56,931 nt of DNA from an uncultured Bacteroidaceae bacterium (GCA_904502185.1 CAJGDX010000004.1:1-56931); one strand, 5' to 3'. Positions 34,749 to 44,262 are shown, numbered from the stretch's first letter. Made by a program: numbers and translations. The notes: a model not told the origin generated them from the sequence alone.

Positions 34749-35744
34749 TTGTTATACTCTATTATAATACCTGTCTACAATAGAGCAAACGAAGTAAAAG
34801 AACTTCTGGAAAGCCTTTGTGCGCAGACAGTAAAGCCTTTCGAGCTGCTGATAATAGAGGACGGTTCAAATGAACGATGTGATTATTTACTTGATCACTA
34901 TCGTTCATTTTTTCCTATCCACTACTACTATAAACCCAATTCGGGACGCAGCGACACACGCAACTATGGTCTTGAACGTGCAACCGGCGACTACATGCTC
35001 TTTTTCGACTCGGACGTGATATTGCCCCCTTGCTACTTCGAAAAATTGCAGGAGGCAATGAGTGCCGAATATGCCGATTGCTTCGGTGGCCCCGATGCGG
35101 CAGACAGCTCTTTCAATGACATGCAGAAGGCTGTCAACCACTCGATGACCTCTTTCTGGACAACCGGTGGCATACGCGGCGGCAAGGCGGTGATGGAGAA
35201 ATTCTGTCCCCGTACCTTCAATATGGGACTTTCGAAAGAGGTCTACGACAAAGTTGGTGGGTTCGAGGATATGATGGGCGAGGATATCGACCTCAGCCTT
35301 AGAATCAGAGCTGCAGGTTTCAAGATACGTCTGATACGCGAGGCCTTTGTCTACCACAAACGTCGCGTCGACCTTAGCCGCTTCTTCAAGCAGGTGAACA
35401 ACTTCGGACAGGCGCGAATATGGCTGAAAATAAAGCACCCCGGTTCGTTGAAACTGGTACACGCTCTGCCTGCACTGATGCTGGTGATGGGCGCGGCACT
35501 GCTGATAGCATCCATCTTTATGCCCGCACTGTTGCTGTTGCCGTTGCTGTATATATTGCTGATATTCGGCGATTCGTTGGCAAAGAACAGAAGCCTGAAG
35601 GTGGCTGCACTCTCTGTGGTGACAGCCATAGTGCAGATTACAGGATACGGCACAGGCTTTATGAAGGCAGTGTGGCGCAAGCTGATACTGCGCGAACCGC
35701 TTGAAACAAAAGCAAAATTGACAAAACTCTACAATCGAGGATAA
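34749..35744 (+). CDS. Glycosyltransferase family 2, membrane-associated
   Basis: A 331-residue GT-A enzyme: LYSIIIPVYNRANEVKELLE, FELLIIEDGSN, NSGRSDTRNYGLERATGDYM and the DXD site MLFFDSDVILP. ED motif VGGFEDMMGEDIDLSLRIRA is typical of processive-like GT2s. Two C-terminal hydrophobic segments (about residues 243-282) would anchor it to the inner membrane. The start is TTG; there is no ATG before the first conserved strand. It lies between efp and radC (4-bp gap), away from the main glycan cluster. Confidence 0.88.
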   Translation: MLYSIIIPVYNRANEVKELLESLCAQTVKPFELLIIEDGSNERCDYLLDHYRSFFPIHYYYKPNSGRSDTRNYGLERATGDYMLFFDSDVILPPCYFEKLQEAMSAEYADCFGGPDAADSSFNDMQKAVNHSMTSFWTTGGIRGGKAVMEKFCPRTFNMGLSKEVYDKVGGFEDMMGEDIDLSLRIRAAGFKIRLIREAFVYHKRRVDLSRFFKQVNNFGQARIWLKIKHPGSLKLVHALPALMLVMGAALLIASIFMPALLLLPLLYILLIFGDSLAKNRSLKVAALSVVTAIVQITGYGTGFMKAVWRKLILREPLETKAKLTKLYNRG

Positions 35745-35748
35745 AGGG

Positions 35749-36444
35749 TTGGAACAGAATAAGAAACTTAGTATCAGAGAGTGGCCCGAGGATGAGCGCC
35801 CGCGCGAGAAGGTATTGCGCAACGGTGCTTCGTCGTTGAGCAAGTCCGAACTTCTTGCCATACTAATTGGCTCGGGCAATGCCGAGGAGTCTGCGGTAGA
35901 ACTTATGAAAAAGGTGCTGGCCTCATGTAACGACAGCATCGCGGAACTCTCGAAACTTACAGTGGACGACCTCTGCCGCTTCAAAGGCATAGGCTTGGCA
36001 AAGGCTATAACCATAATTGCTGCCTGTGAATTGTGGAAACGCAGACAAAAGGATGAACGTGACGAACATTTCAAGGTGAGATGTTCGCAGGATGTCTACG
36101 ATTATTTCTACCCGTTGATGTGCGACCTCCCCATCGAAGAGTGTCATGTGCTGCTTCTCAACAATATGAACCGCGTCATTGACAGTGTGAAGGTGGGCAG
36201 CGGCGGATACACCGGTACTACGGTTGACATACGTTGCGTACTGCGCGAAGCTTTGTTGAAACGCGCAACCGGAATGGCACTCTGTCACAATCACCCTTCG
36301 GGCAGTCTTAAGCCCAGCGCTGAGGACGACAGACTTACCAAAAGTATTGCTTCTGCCTGCGCGGTGATGAACATCCGTTTCCTCGACCACATTATATTTA
36401 CCGACAGGCGCTTTTACAGCTACAAGGACGAAGGTCGGTTGTAG
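35749..36444 (+). CDS. radC: RadC family JAB-domain protein
   Basis: 231 residues. An N-terminal helix-hairpin-helix part (SKSELLAILIGSGN, LCRFKGIGLAKAITIIAACE) precedes the JAMM/MPN+ domain, whose zinc site is visible in CHNHPSGSLKPSAEDDRLT. Despite the name, a role in repair is unproven; the fold is a metal-dependent isopeptidase-like one. The start is TTG, 4 bp after the preceding stop. Unlike many Bacteroidetes copies it is chromosomal housekeeping-like, with no mobile genes beside it. Confidence 0.93.
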   Translation: MEQNKKLSIREWPEDERPREKVLRNGASSLSKSELLAILIGSGNAEESAVELMKKVLASCNDSIAELSKLTVDDLCRFKGIGLAKAITIIAACELWKRRQKDERDEHFKVRCSQDVYDYFYPLMCDLPIEECHVLLLNNMNRVIDSVKVGSGGYTGTTVDIRCVLREALLKRATGMALCHNHPSGSLKPSAEDDRLTKSIASACAVMNIRFLDHIIFTDRRFYSYKDEGRL

Positions 36445-36538
36445 AAACAGTTACAGAAAATTACAAACAAGTTAATAGTATGCTGTTGTGTGCTTATGCC
36501 CCTCTTTCAGGGTATTTGCCACATGCAGACGATGAATT

Positions 36539-36853
36539 ATGGACGAAAAATATCAGTTAGAGCAGAAAATAGTCTCAATGCTAAAGACCGTATATGACCC
36601 CGAAATACCGGTAAACATATACGAACTGGGACTTATCTACCGAATAGAAGTGAAAGAGGAGAATGCTGTTGAAATAGATATGACACTGACAGCCCCCAAC
36701 TGCCCTGCGGCAGATTTCATGATGGAGGATGTCAGACAGAAGGTCGAGTCTATTGCCGAGGTTTCCAAACTCGAACTGAACCTCGTCTTTGAGCCTGAGT
36801 GGAGTCAGGACCTGATGAGCGAGGAGGCCAAACTTGAATTAGGATTCCTGTAA
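36539..36853 (+). CDS. DUF59/MIP18 family Fe-S assembly protein (SufT-like)
   Basis: A 104-residue single-domain protein with the DUF59 hallmarks: TVYDPEIPVNIYELGLIYRI (the DPE motif) and MTLTAPNCPAADFMMEDV with the conserved Cys. Such proteins mature iron-sulfur clusters in the cytoplasm. No suf genes are adjacent. It is followed by lpxH after 13 bp, and the roughly 90 bp before it holds no clear feature. Confidence 0.92.
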   Translation: MDEKYQLEQKIVSMLKTVYDPEIPVNIYELGLIYRIEVKEENAVEIDMTLTAPNCPAADFMMEDVRQKVESIAEVSKLELNLVFEPEWSQDLMSEEAKLELGFL

Positions 36854-36866
36854 TCTGCGAACAGCT

Positions 36867-37637
36867 ATGAACAGAAAAGTATATTTCCTCTCCGACGCAC
36901 ATTTGGGCTCATGGGCAATAGAGCACAGCCGCACCCACGAACGTCGCCTTGTTTCGTTCCTGAACAAAATCAAGAGCGAGGCTGCGGCTATATATATGCT
37001 GGGTGATATGTTCGACTTTTGGTACGAGTATAAATATGTGGTACCCAAGGGCTTTACCCGTTTTCTCGGAAAAATATCGGAACTGACTGACAGTGGTGTA
37101 GAGGTGCATTTCTTCCCCGGTAATCACGACCTTTGGTGCAAGGATTATCTGGAGAAAGAGTGTGGAATGATAATACACCGCGAACCATTGCTTACCGAAA
37201 TTTATGGTCGGGAATTTTTCCTTGCTCATGGCGATGAATTTGCCGGTGAATCCAATTTTGCTGTTCTTCGCGCCATCTTCCACAGCCCATTTCTCCAACG
37301 TATGTTCTCGTTTTTTGTGCATCCTCGCTGGGCTTTGAACTTCGGACATTGGTGGGCATCGCACAGCATGCGCAAGCACAAACTCAACGGCGACATTCCC
37401 TTCCGTGGCGTCGAGAATGAGTCGTGTATGACCTATGCGCGAAAATATCTTCAGAAACACGAATCGGTGGATTGCTTCATCTTCGGTCATCGTCACTGCG
37501 ATGCGGATGTAATGCTCTCCGACACTTCGCGTTGCATAATCCTGGGTGACTGGATTTCAGAGTTTACCTACGTTGAATATGATGGCACCAATATTGCCGT
37601 AAAGAAATTTGTCGAGGGCGACAAGGATAATAATTGA
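36867..37637 (+). CDS. lpxH: UDP-2,3-diacylglucosamine diphosphatase
   Basis: 256 residues. A calcineurin-fold phosphoesterase that makes lipid X in lipid A synthesis at the inner membrane. Metal motifs in order: YFLSDAHLGS, MLGDMFDFWYEY, FFPGNHDLW, FFLAHGDEF and FGHRHCDADV. The aromatic-rich cap FVHPRWALNFGHWWASHSMR is typical of Bacteroidetes LpxH. GHRH replaces the commoner GHTH. It follows the SufT-like gene and precedes a DHH phosphoesterase by 15 bp. Confidence 0.92.
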   Translation: MNRKVYFLSDAHLGSWAIEHSRTHERRLVSFLNKIKSEAAAIYMLGDMFDFWYEYKYVVPKGFTRFLGKISELTDSGVEVHFFPGNHDLWCKDYLEKECGMIIHREPLLTEIYGREFFLAHGDEFAGESNFAVLRAIFHSPFLQRMFSFFVHPRWALNFGHWWASHSMRKHKLNGDIPFRGVENESCMTYARKYLQKHESVDCFIFGHRHCDADVMLSDTSRCIILGDWISEFTYVEYDGTNIAVKKFVEGDKDNN

Positions 37638-37652
37638 TAAAACAGAAAGAAT

Positions 37653-38684
37653 ATGTTGGTAAGAAGTGTCGACGATAGAAAAATAGAGAATCTCAAACAG
37701 CTTTTGGCAGAATGTACCGATTGCGTGGTGCTTACTCATAGTCGTCCCGATGGCGATGCTATGGGCTCTTCGTTGGCATTGTCGCTCTTTCTCAAAGCCT
37801 GTGGTAAGAAGGCTACGGTTGTTGTTCCCAACGATTATCCTCCTTTCCTTGCATGGATGCCCTCCATAGCCGATGTTCTTGTCTATGACAAGAATGTTGC
37901 GGCTGCCGAAGAGGTTCTGAAAAATGCCGACCTCTTCTTCTGCCTCGATTTCAACTCTCTTTCACGAATAGATGAGGTTGGAAAGGTTGTAGCCGAACTT
38001 CCTACTAAGAGAGTGCTTATCGACCACCATCTTGCCCCCGACAATGTATTTGATATCTCTATTTCGCATCCCGAGGCATGCTCAACTGCCGAATTGGTAT
38101 TCAAGGTTTTGTGGCAGATGGGTGAGGCTGATAGAATAGATGCTTCCATTGCCGAGTGCATATACACCGGCATAATGACAGATACCGGTAACTTTGCTTA
38201 TGCTTCGGGCCGCAAAGAGGTCTATCATATAGTGGCAGAGCTGATTTCAAAAGGTATCGACAAAGACTTGATCTATCGTCGTGTCTTCTACAATTACTCA
38301 TTCTCCCGTATGCGTTTGCTGGGATTCATGATGTACGAGAAGCTGCGCTATTTCCCCGAATATAATGCAGCTCTTATTACTCTCACATACGATGAATTCA
38401 TGCGCTTCCATGCAGCGAAGGGCGACACTGAGGGTATTGTGAATATGCCTTTACAGATAAAAGGTGTGCGTTTCAGCTGTTTCCTCCGCGAAGAGATGCC
38501 GGGAAAAGTGAATGTGTCGCTTCGCAGCGTCGACGACTTCCCCTGCAACAAGGTTGCCGAGAAATTTTTCAGTGGCGGCGGCCACAAGAATGCCTCCGGC
38601 GGCGAGGTTCGCGGCACCATGGACGAGGCTGTGCAGCTCTTTGAAAAGGCGCTTGCCGACTACTCGCGCGAACTTACAGAGTAG
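37653..38684 (+). CDS. DHH/DHHA1 phosphoesterase (NrnA-like)
   Basis: 343 residues. NrnA-type enzymes degrade oligoribonucleotides and dephosphorylate pAp. Metal-binding motifs: LTHSRPDGDAMGSS, FFCLDFNSLSRI, LIDHHLAPDN and IMTDTGNFAYAS; the DHHA1 domain ends with FSGGGHKNASGG. It closes the efp-to-nrnA rightward run, after which a 234-bp gap begins. Confidence 0.92.
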   Translation: MLVRSVDDRKIENLKQLLAECTDCVVLTHSRPDGDAMGSSLALSLFLKACGKKATVVVPNDYPPFLAWMPSIADVLVYDKNVAAAEEVLKNADLFFCLDFNSLSRIDEVGKVVAELPTKRVLIDHHLAPDNVFDISISHPEACSTAELVFKVLWQMGEADRIDASIAECIYTGIMTDTGNFAYASGRKEVYHIVAELISKGIDKDLIYRRVFYNYSFSRMRLLGFMMYEKLRYFPEYNAALITLTYDEFMRFHAAKGDTEGIVNMPLQIKGVRFSCFLREEMPGKVNVSLRSVDDFPCNKVAEKFFSGGGHKNASGGEVRGTMDEAVQLFEKALADYSRELTE

Positions 38685-38753
38685 CTTCATTTGCGGCAGC
38701 AGAATAAAAAAATGTAAAGGCTCTTTAAAAACTCTCTAAAAACAGAGCGAAAA

Positions 38754-38785
38754 TTTCCGTTTCTATTGCTTTTGCCTTATCTTTG
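38754..38785 (+). promoter_or_regulatory. Promoter with a long leader before the DUF4827 gene
   Basis: TTTC (38754-38757), 20-bp spacer, TATCTTTG (38778-38785). The predicted transcript start near 38792 leaves a leader of about 127 nt. Confidence 0.55.
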
Positions 38786-38918
38786 CTCTTGATTGTAACC
38801 ATTATAGTAGAATAGGGCGGATGTGTAGACATTGCACGGGGGTTTCTTACCTCAGGGGCAGGCAAATATATATAGTGCGGTTTCCGTCTTTTAAATACCT
38901 ATCATAGAATACGAAAGG

Positions 38919-39551
38919 ATGAAAAAATTATTTCTGATGATTTTGCCGGTGTTGGCTATGCTCTTTGTAGCATGTGACGACGAGGTTTCATATTCCGATA
39001 TGAAGGACCGTGAATCGCGTGCCATAAAGTCGTATATCCGCAGCGAGGGCATAAATGTCATCACTCTCAAGGAGTTTATAGAGAAAGATTCGGTAACCGA
39101 CCTTGCCAACAATGAATATGTACTTATCGACGGAGTCTACATGCAGATAATCCGTAACCCCAGAGATGTTGCCGGTGCCCGCAAAATGAACGAGGGCGAA
39201 ACACTCAACATCATGGCACGTTTCTTCGAGTACAACATTCTTGACGGCGATACCATAAACGGTAACATATGGGATACAGACAACCCCGACCACATGCGTG
39301 TCAAGTTTTCACACGGTTCATACTCGGCTACATTTACCAGCGGATACATGAACAATATGTATGGCAGCTACGTTCCCACAGGCTGGATAACACCTTTGCC
39401 CTACATCTATCTGACACGCAATTCGGCAGAATACGCCAAGGTCAACTTGATAGTACCTCACTCAAAGGGAACATCGAATGCTACTTCGTATGTTTATCCC
39501 TGTTTCTATCAGATAACTTTTATACCCGATAAATTATATGACACTAATTAA
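38919..39551 (+). CDS. DUF4827 lipoprotein
   Basis: A 210-residue lipoprotein (lipobox LFVAC at about residue 19). The residues after the Cys, DDEVSY, are acidic, as in Bacteroidetes surface-export signals. The body looks FKBP-like: EGETLNIMARFFEYNILDGD, then a flap, and YVYPCFYQITFIPDK at the end. I recognise it as the DUF4827 family, known from Bacteroidales and functionally unstudied. Its stop lies 14 bp inside the start of glmM, so the two are probably coupled. Confidence 0.82.
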   Translation: MKKLFLMILPVLAMLFVACDDEVSYSDMKDRESRAIKSYIRSEGINVITLKEFIEKDSVTDLANNEYVLIDGVYMQIIRNPRDVAGARKMNEGETLNIMARFFEYNILDGDTINGNIWDTDNPDHMRVKFSHGSYSATFTSGYMNNMYGSYVPTGWITPLPYIYLTRNSAEYAKVNLIVPHSKGTSNATSYVYPCFYQITFIPDKLYDTN

Positions 39552-40926
39552 ATCAATTTCAGGAATCAGAGGAACCATTGGTGGTCACGCCGACGAAGGG
39601 CTGACACCTCTGGATGTTGTGAAATTAACATCGGCGTATGCTGCGCTGATACGTAAGACAACTACAAAGCAGAGCAACAAGATCGTTGTTGGTCGTGACG
39701 CTCGTCTTTCCGGAGATATGGTCAACAAGATAGTTTGCGGAACACTTATGGGCATGGGCTTCGATGTGGTAGACATCGGTCTTGCTTCTACCCCTACAAC
39801 CGAACTTGCAGTGACAATGGAGGGCGCATGCGGAGGTATCATCCTCACAGCGAGTCACAACCCCCGTCAGTGGAATGCTCTTAAACTTCTGAATGAAAAG
39901 GGTGAGTTCCTCAATGCAGCAGAGGGTCAGGAGGTTCTTCGCATTGCCGAGGCCGAGGAGTTCCTTTATGCTGATGTGGAGACTCTTGGTAAATATCGTT
40001 TGGACGAAACATATAATCAGAAACATATCGATGCTGTGCTTGCACTTCCTTTGGTGGATGTTGAGGCTATCAAGAAGGCTGGATTCAAAGTTGCTATCGA
40101 CTGCGTGAATTCAGTTGGTGGAGTAGTGCTTCCTATGCTTCTCGAGCAGCTTGGCGTGAAGAGCGTGGAGAAACTCTATTGCGACCCCACTGGTGACTTC
40201 CAGCACAATCCCGAACCCCTTGCAAAGAACCTCACAGACATCATGGGGCTGATGGCGAAGGGTGGCAATGACGTTGCTTTTGTTGTTGACCCCGACGTTG
40301 ACCGTTTGGCTATCATCTGCGAGAATGGCGAAATGTACGGAGAGGAGTATACTTTGGTTTCTGTTGCCGACTACGTGCTCAAACACACTCCCGGAAACAC
40401 TGTTTCGAACCTCAGTTCTACACGTGCATTGCGTGACGTTACTGCTGCCCGTGGTGGCCAGTATGCAGCTTCTGCAGTGGGTGAGGTGAACGTTGTTACA
40501 CTGATGAAGGAGACAGGCGCTGTTATCGGTGGTGAGGGTAACGGTGGAGTTATCTATCCCGAAAGCCACTATGGCCGTGACGCTCTTGTCGGTATCGGTC
40601 TTTTCCTCAGCCATCTTGCACACGAGGGTAAGACAGTGAGCGAGCTTCGTGCTACATACCCTGCATATTTCATGGGCAAGAACAGAATCGACCTGCAGCC
40701 TGGTACAGATGTTGACGCAATTCTTGTGAAGATTAAGGAACTTTACACAGGCAAGGCTGTCATCAACGACATCGACGGCGTTAAGCTCGACTTCGCTGAC
40801 AGATGGGTGCACTTGAGAAAGAGTAACACAGAGCCTATCATCCGCGTCTATTCAGAGGCTCCCACACAGGAGGAGGCTGATGCGGTAGGTCTTGAGATTA
40901 TGAAAGTGGTTGAGACTCTTGTATAA
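39538..40926 (+). CDS. glmM: Phosphoglucosamine mutase
   Basis: 462 residues. Converts glucosamine-6-P to glucosamine-1-P for UDP-GlcNAc, feeding peptidoglycan and lipid A. Active-site loops: GIILTASHNPRQWNALKLLN (phosphoserine), DPDVDRLAIICENG (metal), GGEGNGGVIYPESHYGRD (sugar) and RKSNTEPIIRVYSEA (phosphate). The start overlaps the DUF4827 gene. A 25-bp perfect hairpin ends the transcript and faces lysA. Confidence 0.94.
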   Translation: MTLIKSISGIRGTIGGHADEGLTPLDVVKLTSAYAALIRKTTTKQSNKIVVGRDARLSGDMVNKIVCGTLMGMGFDVVDIGLASTPTTELAVTMEGACGGIILTASHNPRQWNALKLLNEKGEFLNAAEGQEVLRIAEAEEFLYADVETLGKYRLDETYNQKHIDAVLALPLVDVEAIKKAGFKVAIDCVNSVGGVVLPMLLEQLGVKSVEKLYCDPTGDFQHNPEPLAKNLTDIMGLMAKGGNDVAFVVDPDVDRLAIICENGEMYGEEYTLVSVADYVLKHTPGNTVSNLSSTRALRDVTAARGGQYAASAVGEVNVVTLMKETGAVIGGEGNGGVIYPESHYGRDALVGIGLFLSHLAHEGKTVSELRATYPAYFMGKNRIDLQPGTDVDAILVKIKELYTGKAVINDIDGVKLDFADRWVHLRKSNTEPIIRVYSEAPTQEEADAVGLEIMKVVETLV

Positions 40927-40940
40927 GAATCTCCTGCATA

Positions 40941-40993
40941 TATCAATAAAAAGGAAACGGACTCCATCGGAGTCCGTTTCCTTTTTATTGATA
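40941..40993. terminator. Bidirectional terminator between glmM and lysA
   Basis: 25-bp perfect stem (40941-40965 with 40969-40993) and loop ATC. The distal arm has CTTTTTATT on both strands, so it can stop glmM and lysA transcripts. Confidence 0.9.
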
Positions 40994-41025
40994 TTGTGCT
41001 GCACTGTCGTGCAGCACTCTTTCTC

Positions 41026-42183
41026 TTAGATTTCTGTTGACAGATAGGCTTTTGCCAGTTCGCGGCAGTTGTAACCGAATGACATAGCTTCGCCGTAGGC
41101 TCCTGCCGAGTGAATGGCAATAATGTCGCCACGTTTGGTCTGTGGCAGGCTTCTATCCTTTGCAAACACGTCTGACGACTCGCAGATGGGGCCTACAATG
41201 TCGTACTTCTCGGCTGCACCATCTGAACTGAGGTTTTCTATTTCGTGGTAAGCCTGGTAGAGTGCAGGGCGAACAAGGTCGTTCATTCCGGCATCTATTA
41301 TGACAAACTTCTTGCATGTGCCATGCTTCACGTATGTCACACGGGATACTAATGTACCACACTGTCCCACAATGCTGCGTCCAAGCTCGAAGTGTACCTG
41401 CTGGCCTTCGCGGCGTTTGAGACTGCTTGCATATGTCGCAAAATATGTTGCAAAGTCGGGGATGGGGTTTTTCTCAGGCTCGTTGTAGTCGATGCCCAGT
41501 CCGCCACCAACGTTCAGGTGGGGCAGCACTATGCCTTTTTCGTTTTCGAGCATCTCTTGTATCTCGTTTATGCGGTTACACAGTACCGCAAAATCTTCCA
41601 TCTCCAGTATCTGCGAACCAATGTGGAAGTGCAGTCCCACAAGAGTTATGTTTTTGAACTCTCCTATCGTGTCGATGGTTTCGCCTAAAAGTTCGTAGTT
41701 GATACCGAATTTATTCTCGGCAAGTCCTGTGGTTATGTTGGCATGTGTGTGCGCTCCTACGCCGGGGTTTACTCTGATGGCTATCTGAGCGTTCTTACCA
41801 TACTCGGCAGCAAGCTCGTTTATAAGTTCAGCCTCGGGCAAAGACTCTACGTTGAAGCAGAAGATACCTGCCTCCAGCGACAGACGTATCTCCTTCTCGG
41901 TCTTTCCAACACCTGCAAATACAATCTTTTCAGCCGGTATTCCTGCTGCCAATGCTGCCTTTACCTCGCCACCGCTTACGCAGTCGGCTCCCATGCCTGC
42001 CGCATTAATTATTTGCAGCAGTTTTGGGTTGAAGTTTGCCTTAATGGCATAGTGTATGTGGAATCCTTCGTGCTTTGAGGCTTCACCGATGGCGCTGTCA
42101 AGTGTCTTTTTGAGCAGTTCTACGTCGTAGTAATAGAATGGTGTCTCTATTGCGGCGAATTTGTTTGTAGGGAATCTGTTCAT
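41026..42183 (-). CDS. lysA: Diaminopimelate decarboxylase
   Basis: 385 residues. Makes lysine from meso-DAP using PLP. HYAIKANFNPKLL carries the PLP Lys; other signatures are GLHFHIGSQI, LNVGGGLGIDY, FELGRSIVGQCG and CESSDVFAKD. The YYYDVELLKKTL start fits the shorter Bacteroidetes form. It lies 16 bp behind lysC in one operon, giving both ends of the lysine branch. Confidence 0.95.
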   Translation of the reverse strand: MNRFPTNKFAAIETPFYYYDVELLKKTLDSAIGEASKHEGFHIHYAIKANFNPKLLQIINAAGMGADCVSGGEVKAALAAGIPAEKIVFAGVGKTEKEIRLSLEAGIFCFNVESLPEAELINELAAEYGKNAQIAIRVNPGVGAHTHANITTGLAENKFGINYELLGETIDTIGEFKNITLVGLHFHIGSQILEMEDFAVLCNRINEIQEMLENEKGIVLPHLNVGGGLGIDYNEPEKNPIPDFATYFATYASSLKRREGQQVHFELGRSIVGQCGTLVSRVTYVKHGTCKKFVIIDAGMNDLVRPALYQAYHEIENLSSDGAAEKYDIVGPICESSDVFAKDRSLPQTKRGDIIAIHSAGAYGEAMSFGYNCRELAKAYLSTEI

Positions 42184-42199
42184 CTTCTTTCGGGCGCGA

Positions 42200-43516
42200 T
42201 TAGTTGAAAATTTGTTTGCTCAGTGCACGCAGGGCCTTCTCTTTGTCTTCCATGCGGATGAGGAACGAAATGTTGTAGTTGCTGCCACCGTATGATACCA
42301 TGCGTACGGGAATGTCCTTCATTGCCTCCATCGCGCGTGACTCGAATCCGGTGTTCTCCCATGTGAGGTTACCTACTACGCAGATAATACACATATCTTT
42401 GTCTACTGTTACGGTGCCATATTTCTGCAGTTCGTTGGTAATCTCCTCCAGACGGTTGGCGTTGTCGATTGACATTGATACGCCCACCTCCGATGTACAA
42501 ATCATATCTATCGATGTGCGGTAGCTCTCAAAGATTTCGAATACCTTGCGCAGGAAACCGTATGCAAGCAACATGCGTCCCGATTTAATCTTGATTGCAG
42601 TGATGTTGTCTTTTGCAGCAATGGCCTTGATTGTTCCGGGCTCTGTGAGGTTGTTGTCGATGAGTGTACCCTCGGCTTTGGGGTCCATGGTGTTGAGCAG
42701 ACGCACGGGGACGCCGGCAAGCTTGGCGGGAAGTATACAGGTGGGGTGCAGAATCTTTGCTCCGAAGTATGCAAGCTCGGCCGACTCTTCGAATTGCAGA
42801 TGGCGTACGGGGCGTGTACCCTCCACAATACGGGGATCGTTGTTGTGCATGCCGTCGATGTCTGTCCATATCTGTATCTCCTCTACCTGCAGTGCTGCGC
42901 CTATCAGTGTGGCTGTGTAGTCGCTGCCGCCGCGCTGAAGGTTGGAAATGCGGTTCTCGCTGTCCATGCAGATGAAGCCCTGAGCGATGTATATCTTGCC
43001 ATCGGTACGGCTTTCGATAAGGGGGTTGAGGTTTGTTGCCAGATACTCCATGTCGGGCTCTTCGTTTGCCTTCAGACGCATGAAGTCAAGTGAGTTGAGC
43101 AGTGCGCTGTTGATGCCCTGTTCTGCCATGTAGATGGCTACCATGTTGGTCGACATCATTTCGCCTTGTGCAACAATCTCTTTCTCGTTGTCCGATGTGA
43201 GGGGCTGCGATGCAAGCGAACGCAGGTGGTTGAATATCTCTCCAACCTTTTCGTTTGCCATTGCTGAGTATTTTTCGTCGCTATAGAGCTCCTTTATTGT
43301 CTGGCGATATTTGTTCTGCAGGTTTGTGATGTGTTCAACCGCACCTATTGCATTGCCGTTGCGCAGGTAGTTTGTGAACTCGATGAGTGCATTTGTTGTT
43401 CCTGACATTGCTGACAGTACCACAATTTTTGTCTCTCCGTCGTTTACGAGTTCTACTACGCCTTTCATGCGTGTGGCAGAGCCAACTGAGGTTCCGCCGA
43501 ATTTCATTACTTTCAT
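42200..43516 (-). CDS. lysC: Aspartate kinase
   Basis: 438 residues. Catalyses the first committed step to lysine, threonine and methionine. It starts MKVMKFGGTSVGS (nucleotide loop); SNLQRGGSDYTATLIGAAL and IQIWTDIDGMHNNDPRIV complete the kinase domain. Two C-terminal ACT domains (about residues 300-438) suggest feedback control by lysine. It is monofunctional: no homoserine dehydrogenase is fused. It lies 23 bp after ftsE. Confidence 0.95.
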   Translation of the reverse strand: MKVMKFGGTSVGSATRMKGVVELVNDGETKIVVLSAMSGTTNALIEFTNYLRNGNAIGAVEHITNLQNKYRQTIKELYSDEKYSAMANEKVGEIFNHLRSLASQPLTSDNEKEIVAQGEMMSTNMVAIYMAEQGINSALLNSLDFMRLKANEEPDMEYLATNLNPLIESRTDGKIYIAQGFICMDSENRISNLQRGGSDYTATLIGAALQVEEIQIWTDIDGMHNNDPRIVEGTRPVRHLQFEESAELAYFGAKILHPTCILPAKLAGVPVRLLNTMDPKAEGTLIDNNLTEPGTIKAIAAKDNITAIKIKSGRMLLAYGFLRKVFEIFESYRTSIDMICTSEVGVSMSIDNANRLEEITNELQKYGTVTVDKDMCIICVVGNLTWENTGFESRAMEAMKDIPVRMVSYGGSNYNISFLIRMEDKEKALRALSKQIFN

Positions 43517-43539
43517 ATATTGTTGTTTTTTTATTTATA

Positions 43540-44262
43540 CTATTGTTGTTCGTCCTCTGCGATGATTGCTTCTCCGGGACTCTCTGTCTCTCTGTTTATT
43601 TCTATTATCTTCTTCTCCTTACACTGGAATTCTATTCCCGGGTATGTTGTCAGCCACTGTTCGTTGTGGGTAATCATCAGCACCGCTGTGTTCTCCTCCT
43701 TGCATATACGGTGCAACAGTCTCATGATGTTGTTTCCTGTTTCGTTGTCAAGGTTTCCTGTCGGTTCGTCTGCAAGCAGCAGTGTGGGATGGTTGAGTAT
43801 GGCGCGGGCTATAACTATGCGTTGCTGTTCGCCTCCCGATAGCTCGTGCGGCATTTTGTAGCCTTTTTGCGGCAGTCCCACAAGGTCGAGTACCTCTTGA
43901 ATGCGTTTCTCGCGTTCGGTCTTGTTTTTCCAGCCGGTGCATTTCAGCACAAAGTCAAGATTGTCGTGTACCGTGCGGTCTATGAGCAGCTGAAAGTCCT
44001 GGAATACTATACCCATGCGCTTTCTGAGTGCCGGCAGTTTGCTGCGTCGCAGCCCTTTCAGCATAAATTCGTCAAAAAGAATGGCCTTTCCGCTGTGTAT
44101 GTCTACTTCGCCGTAGATGCTTTTTAGTAATGTCGATTTTCCGGAGCCGACGGCACCGGTTATGTAGGCAAAATCTCCCGCTTTCAGGGTGAAATTAACA
44201 TCCTCGAGTATGATTTTCGAGTCGAGGTGTATGTCTACATTCTCGTATTTTATAACAGGCAT
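43540..44262 (-). CDS. ftsE: FtsE-like ABC transporter ATPase
   Basis: A 240-residue ATPase with Walker A GAVGSGKSTLL, Q-loop GIVFQDFQLL, signature LSGGEQQRI, Walker B LLLADEPTGNLD and switch His ITHNEQW. The FQDFQLL and DNLDFVL region resembles FtsE, which works with FtsX to activate cell-wall hydrolases at the septum. No ftsX-like membrane gene is adjacent. It begins the ftsE-lysC-lysA operon; the C-terminal tail is acidic. Confidence 0.88.
   Translation of the reverse strand: MPVIKYENVDIHLDSKIILEDVNFTLKAGDFAYITGAVGSGKSTLLKSIYGEVDIHSGKAILFDEFMLKGLRRSKLPALRKRMGIVFQDFQLLIDRTVHDNLDFVLKCTGWKNKTEREKRIQEVLDLVGLPQKGYKMPHELSGGEQQRIVIARAILNHPTLLLADEPTGNLDNETGNNIMRLLHRICKEENTAVLMITHNEQWLTTYPGIEFQCKEKKIIEINRETESPGEAIIAEDEQQ

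Noticed and set aside
34905..36074. A 389-codon open frame on the minus strand
   Set aside because: Runs antisense across two genes (GT2 and radC), both of which have clear motifs.
38786..38918. SRP, 6S or other known small RNA in the gap
   Set aside because: I could not find the conserved loops of any known RNA family; it is reported only as a long leader.
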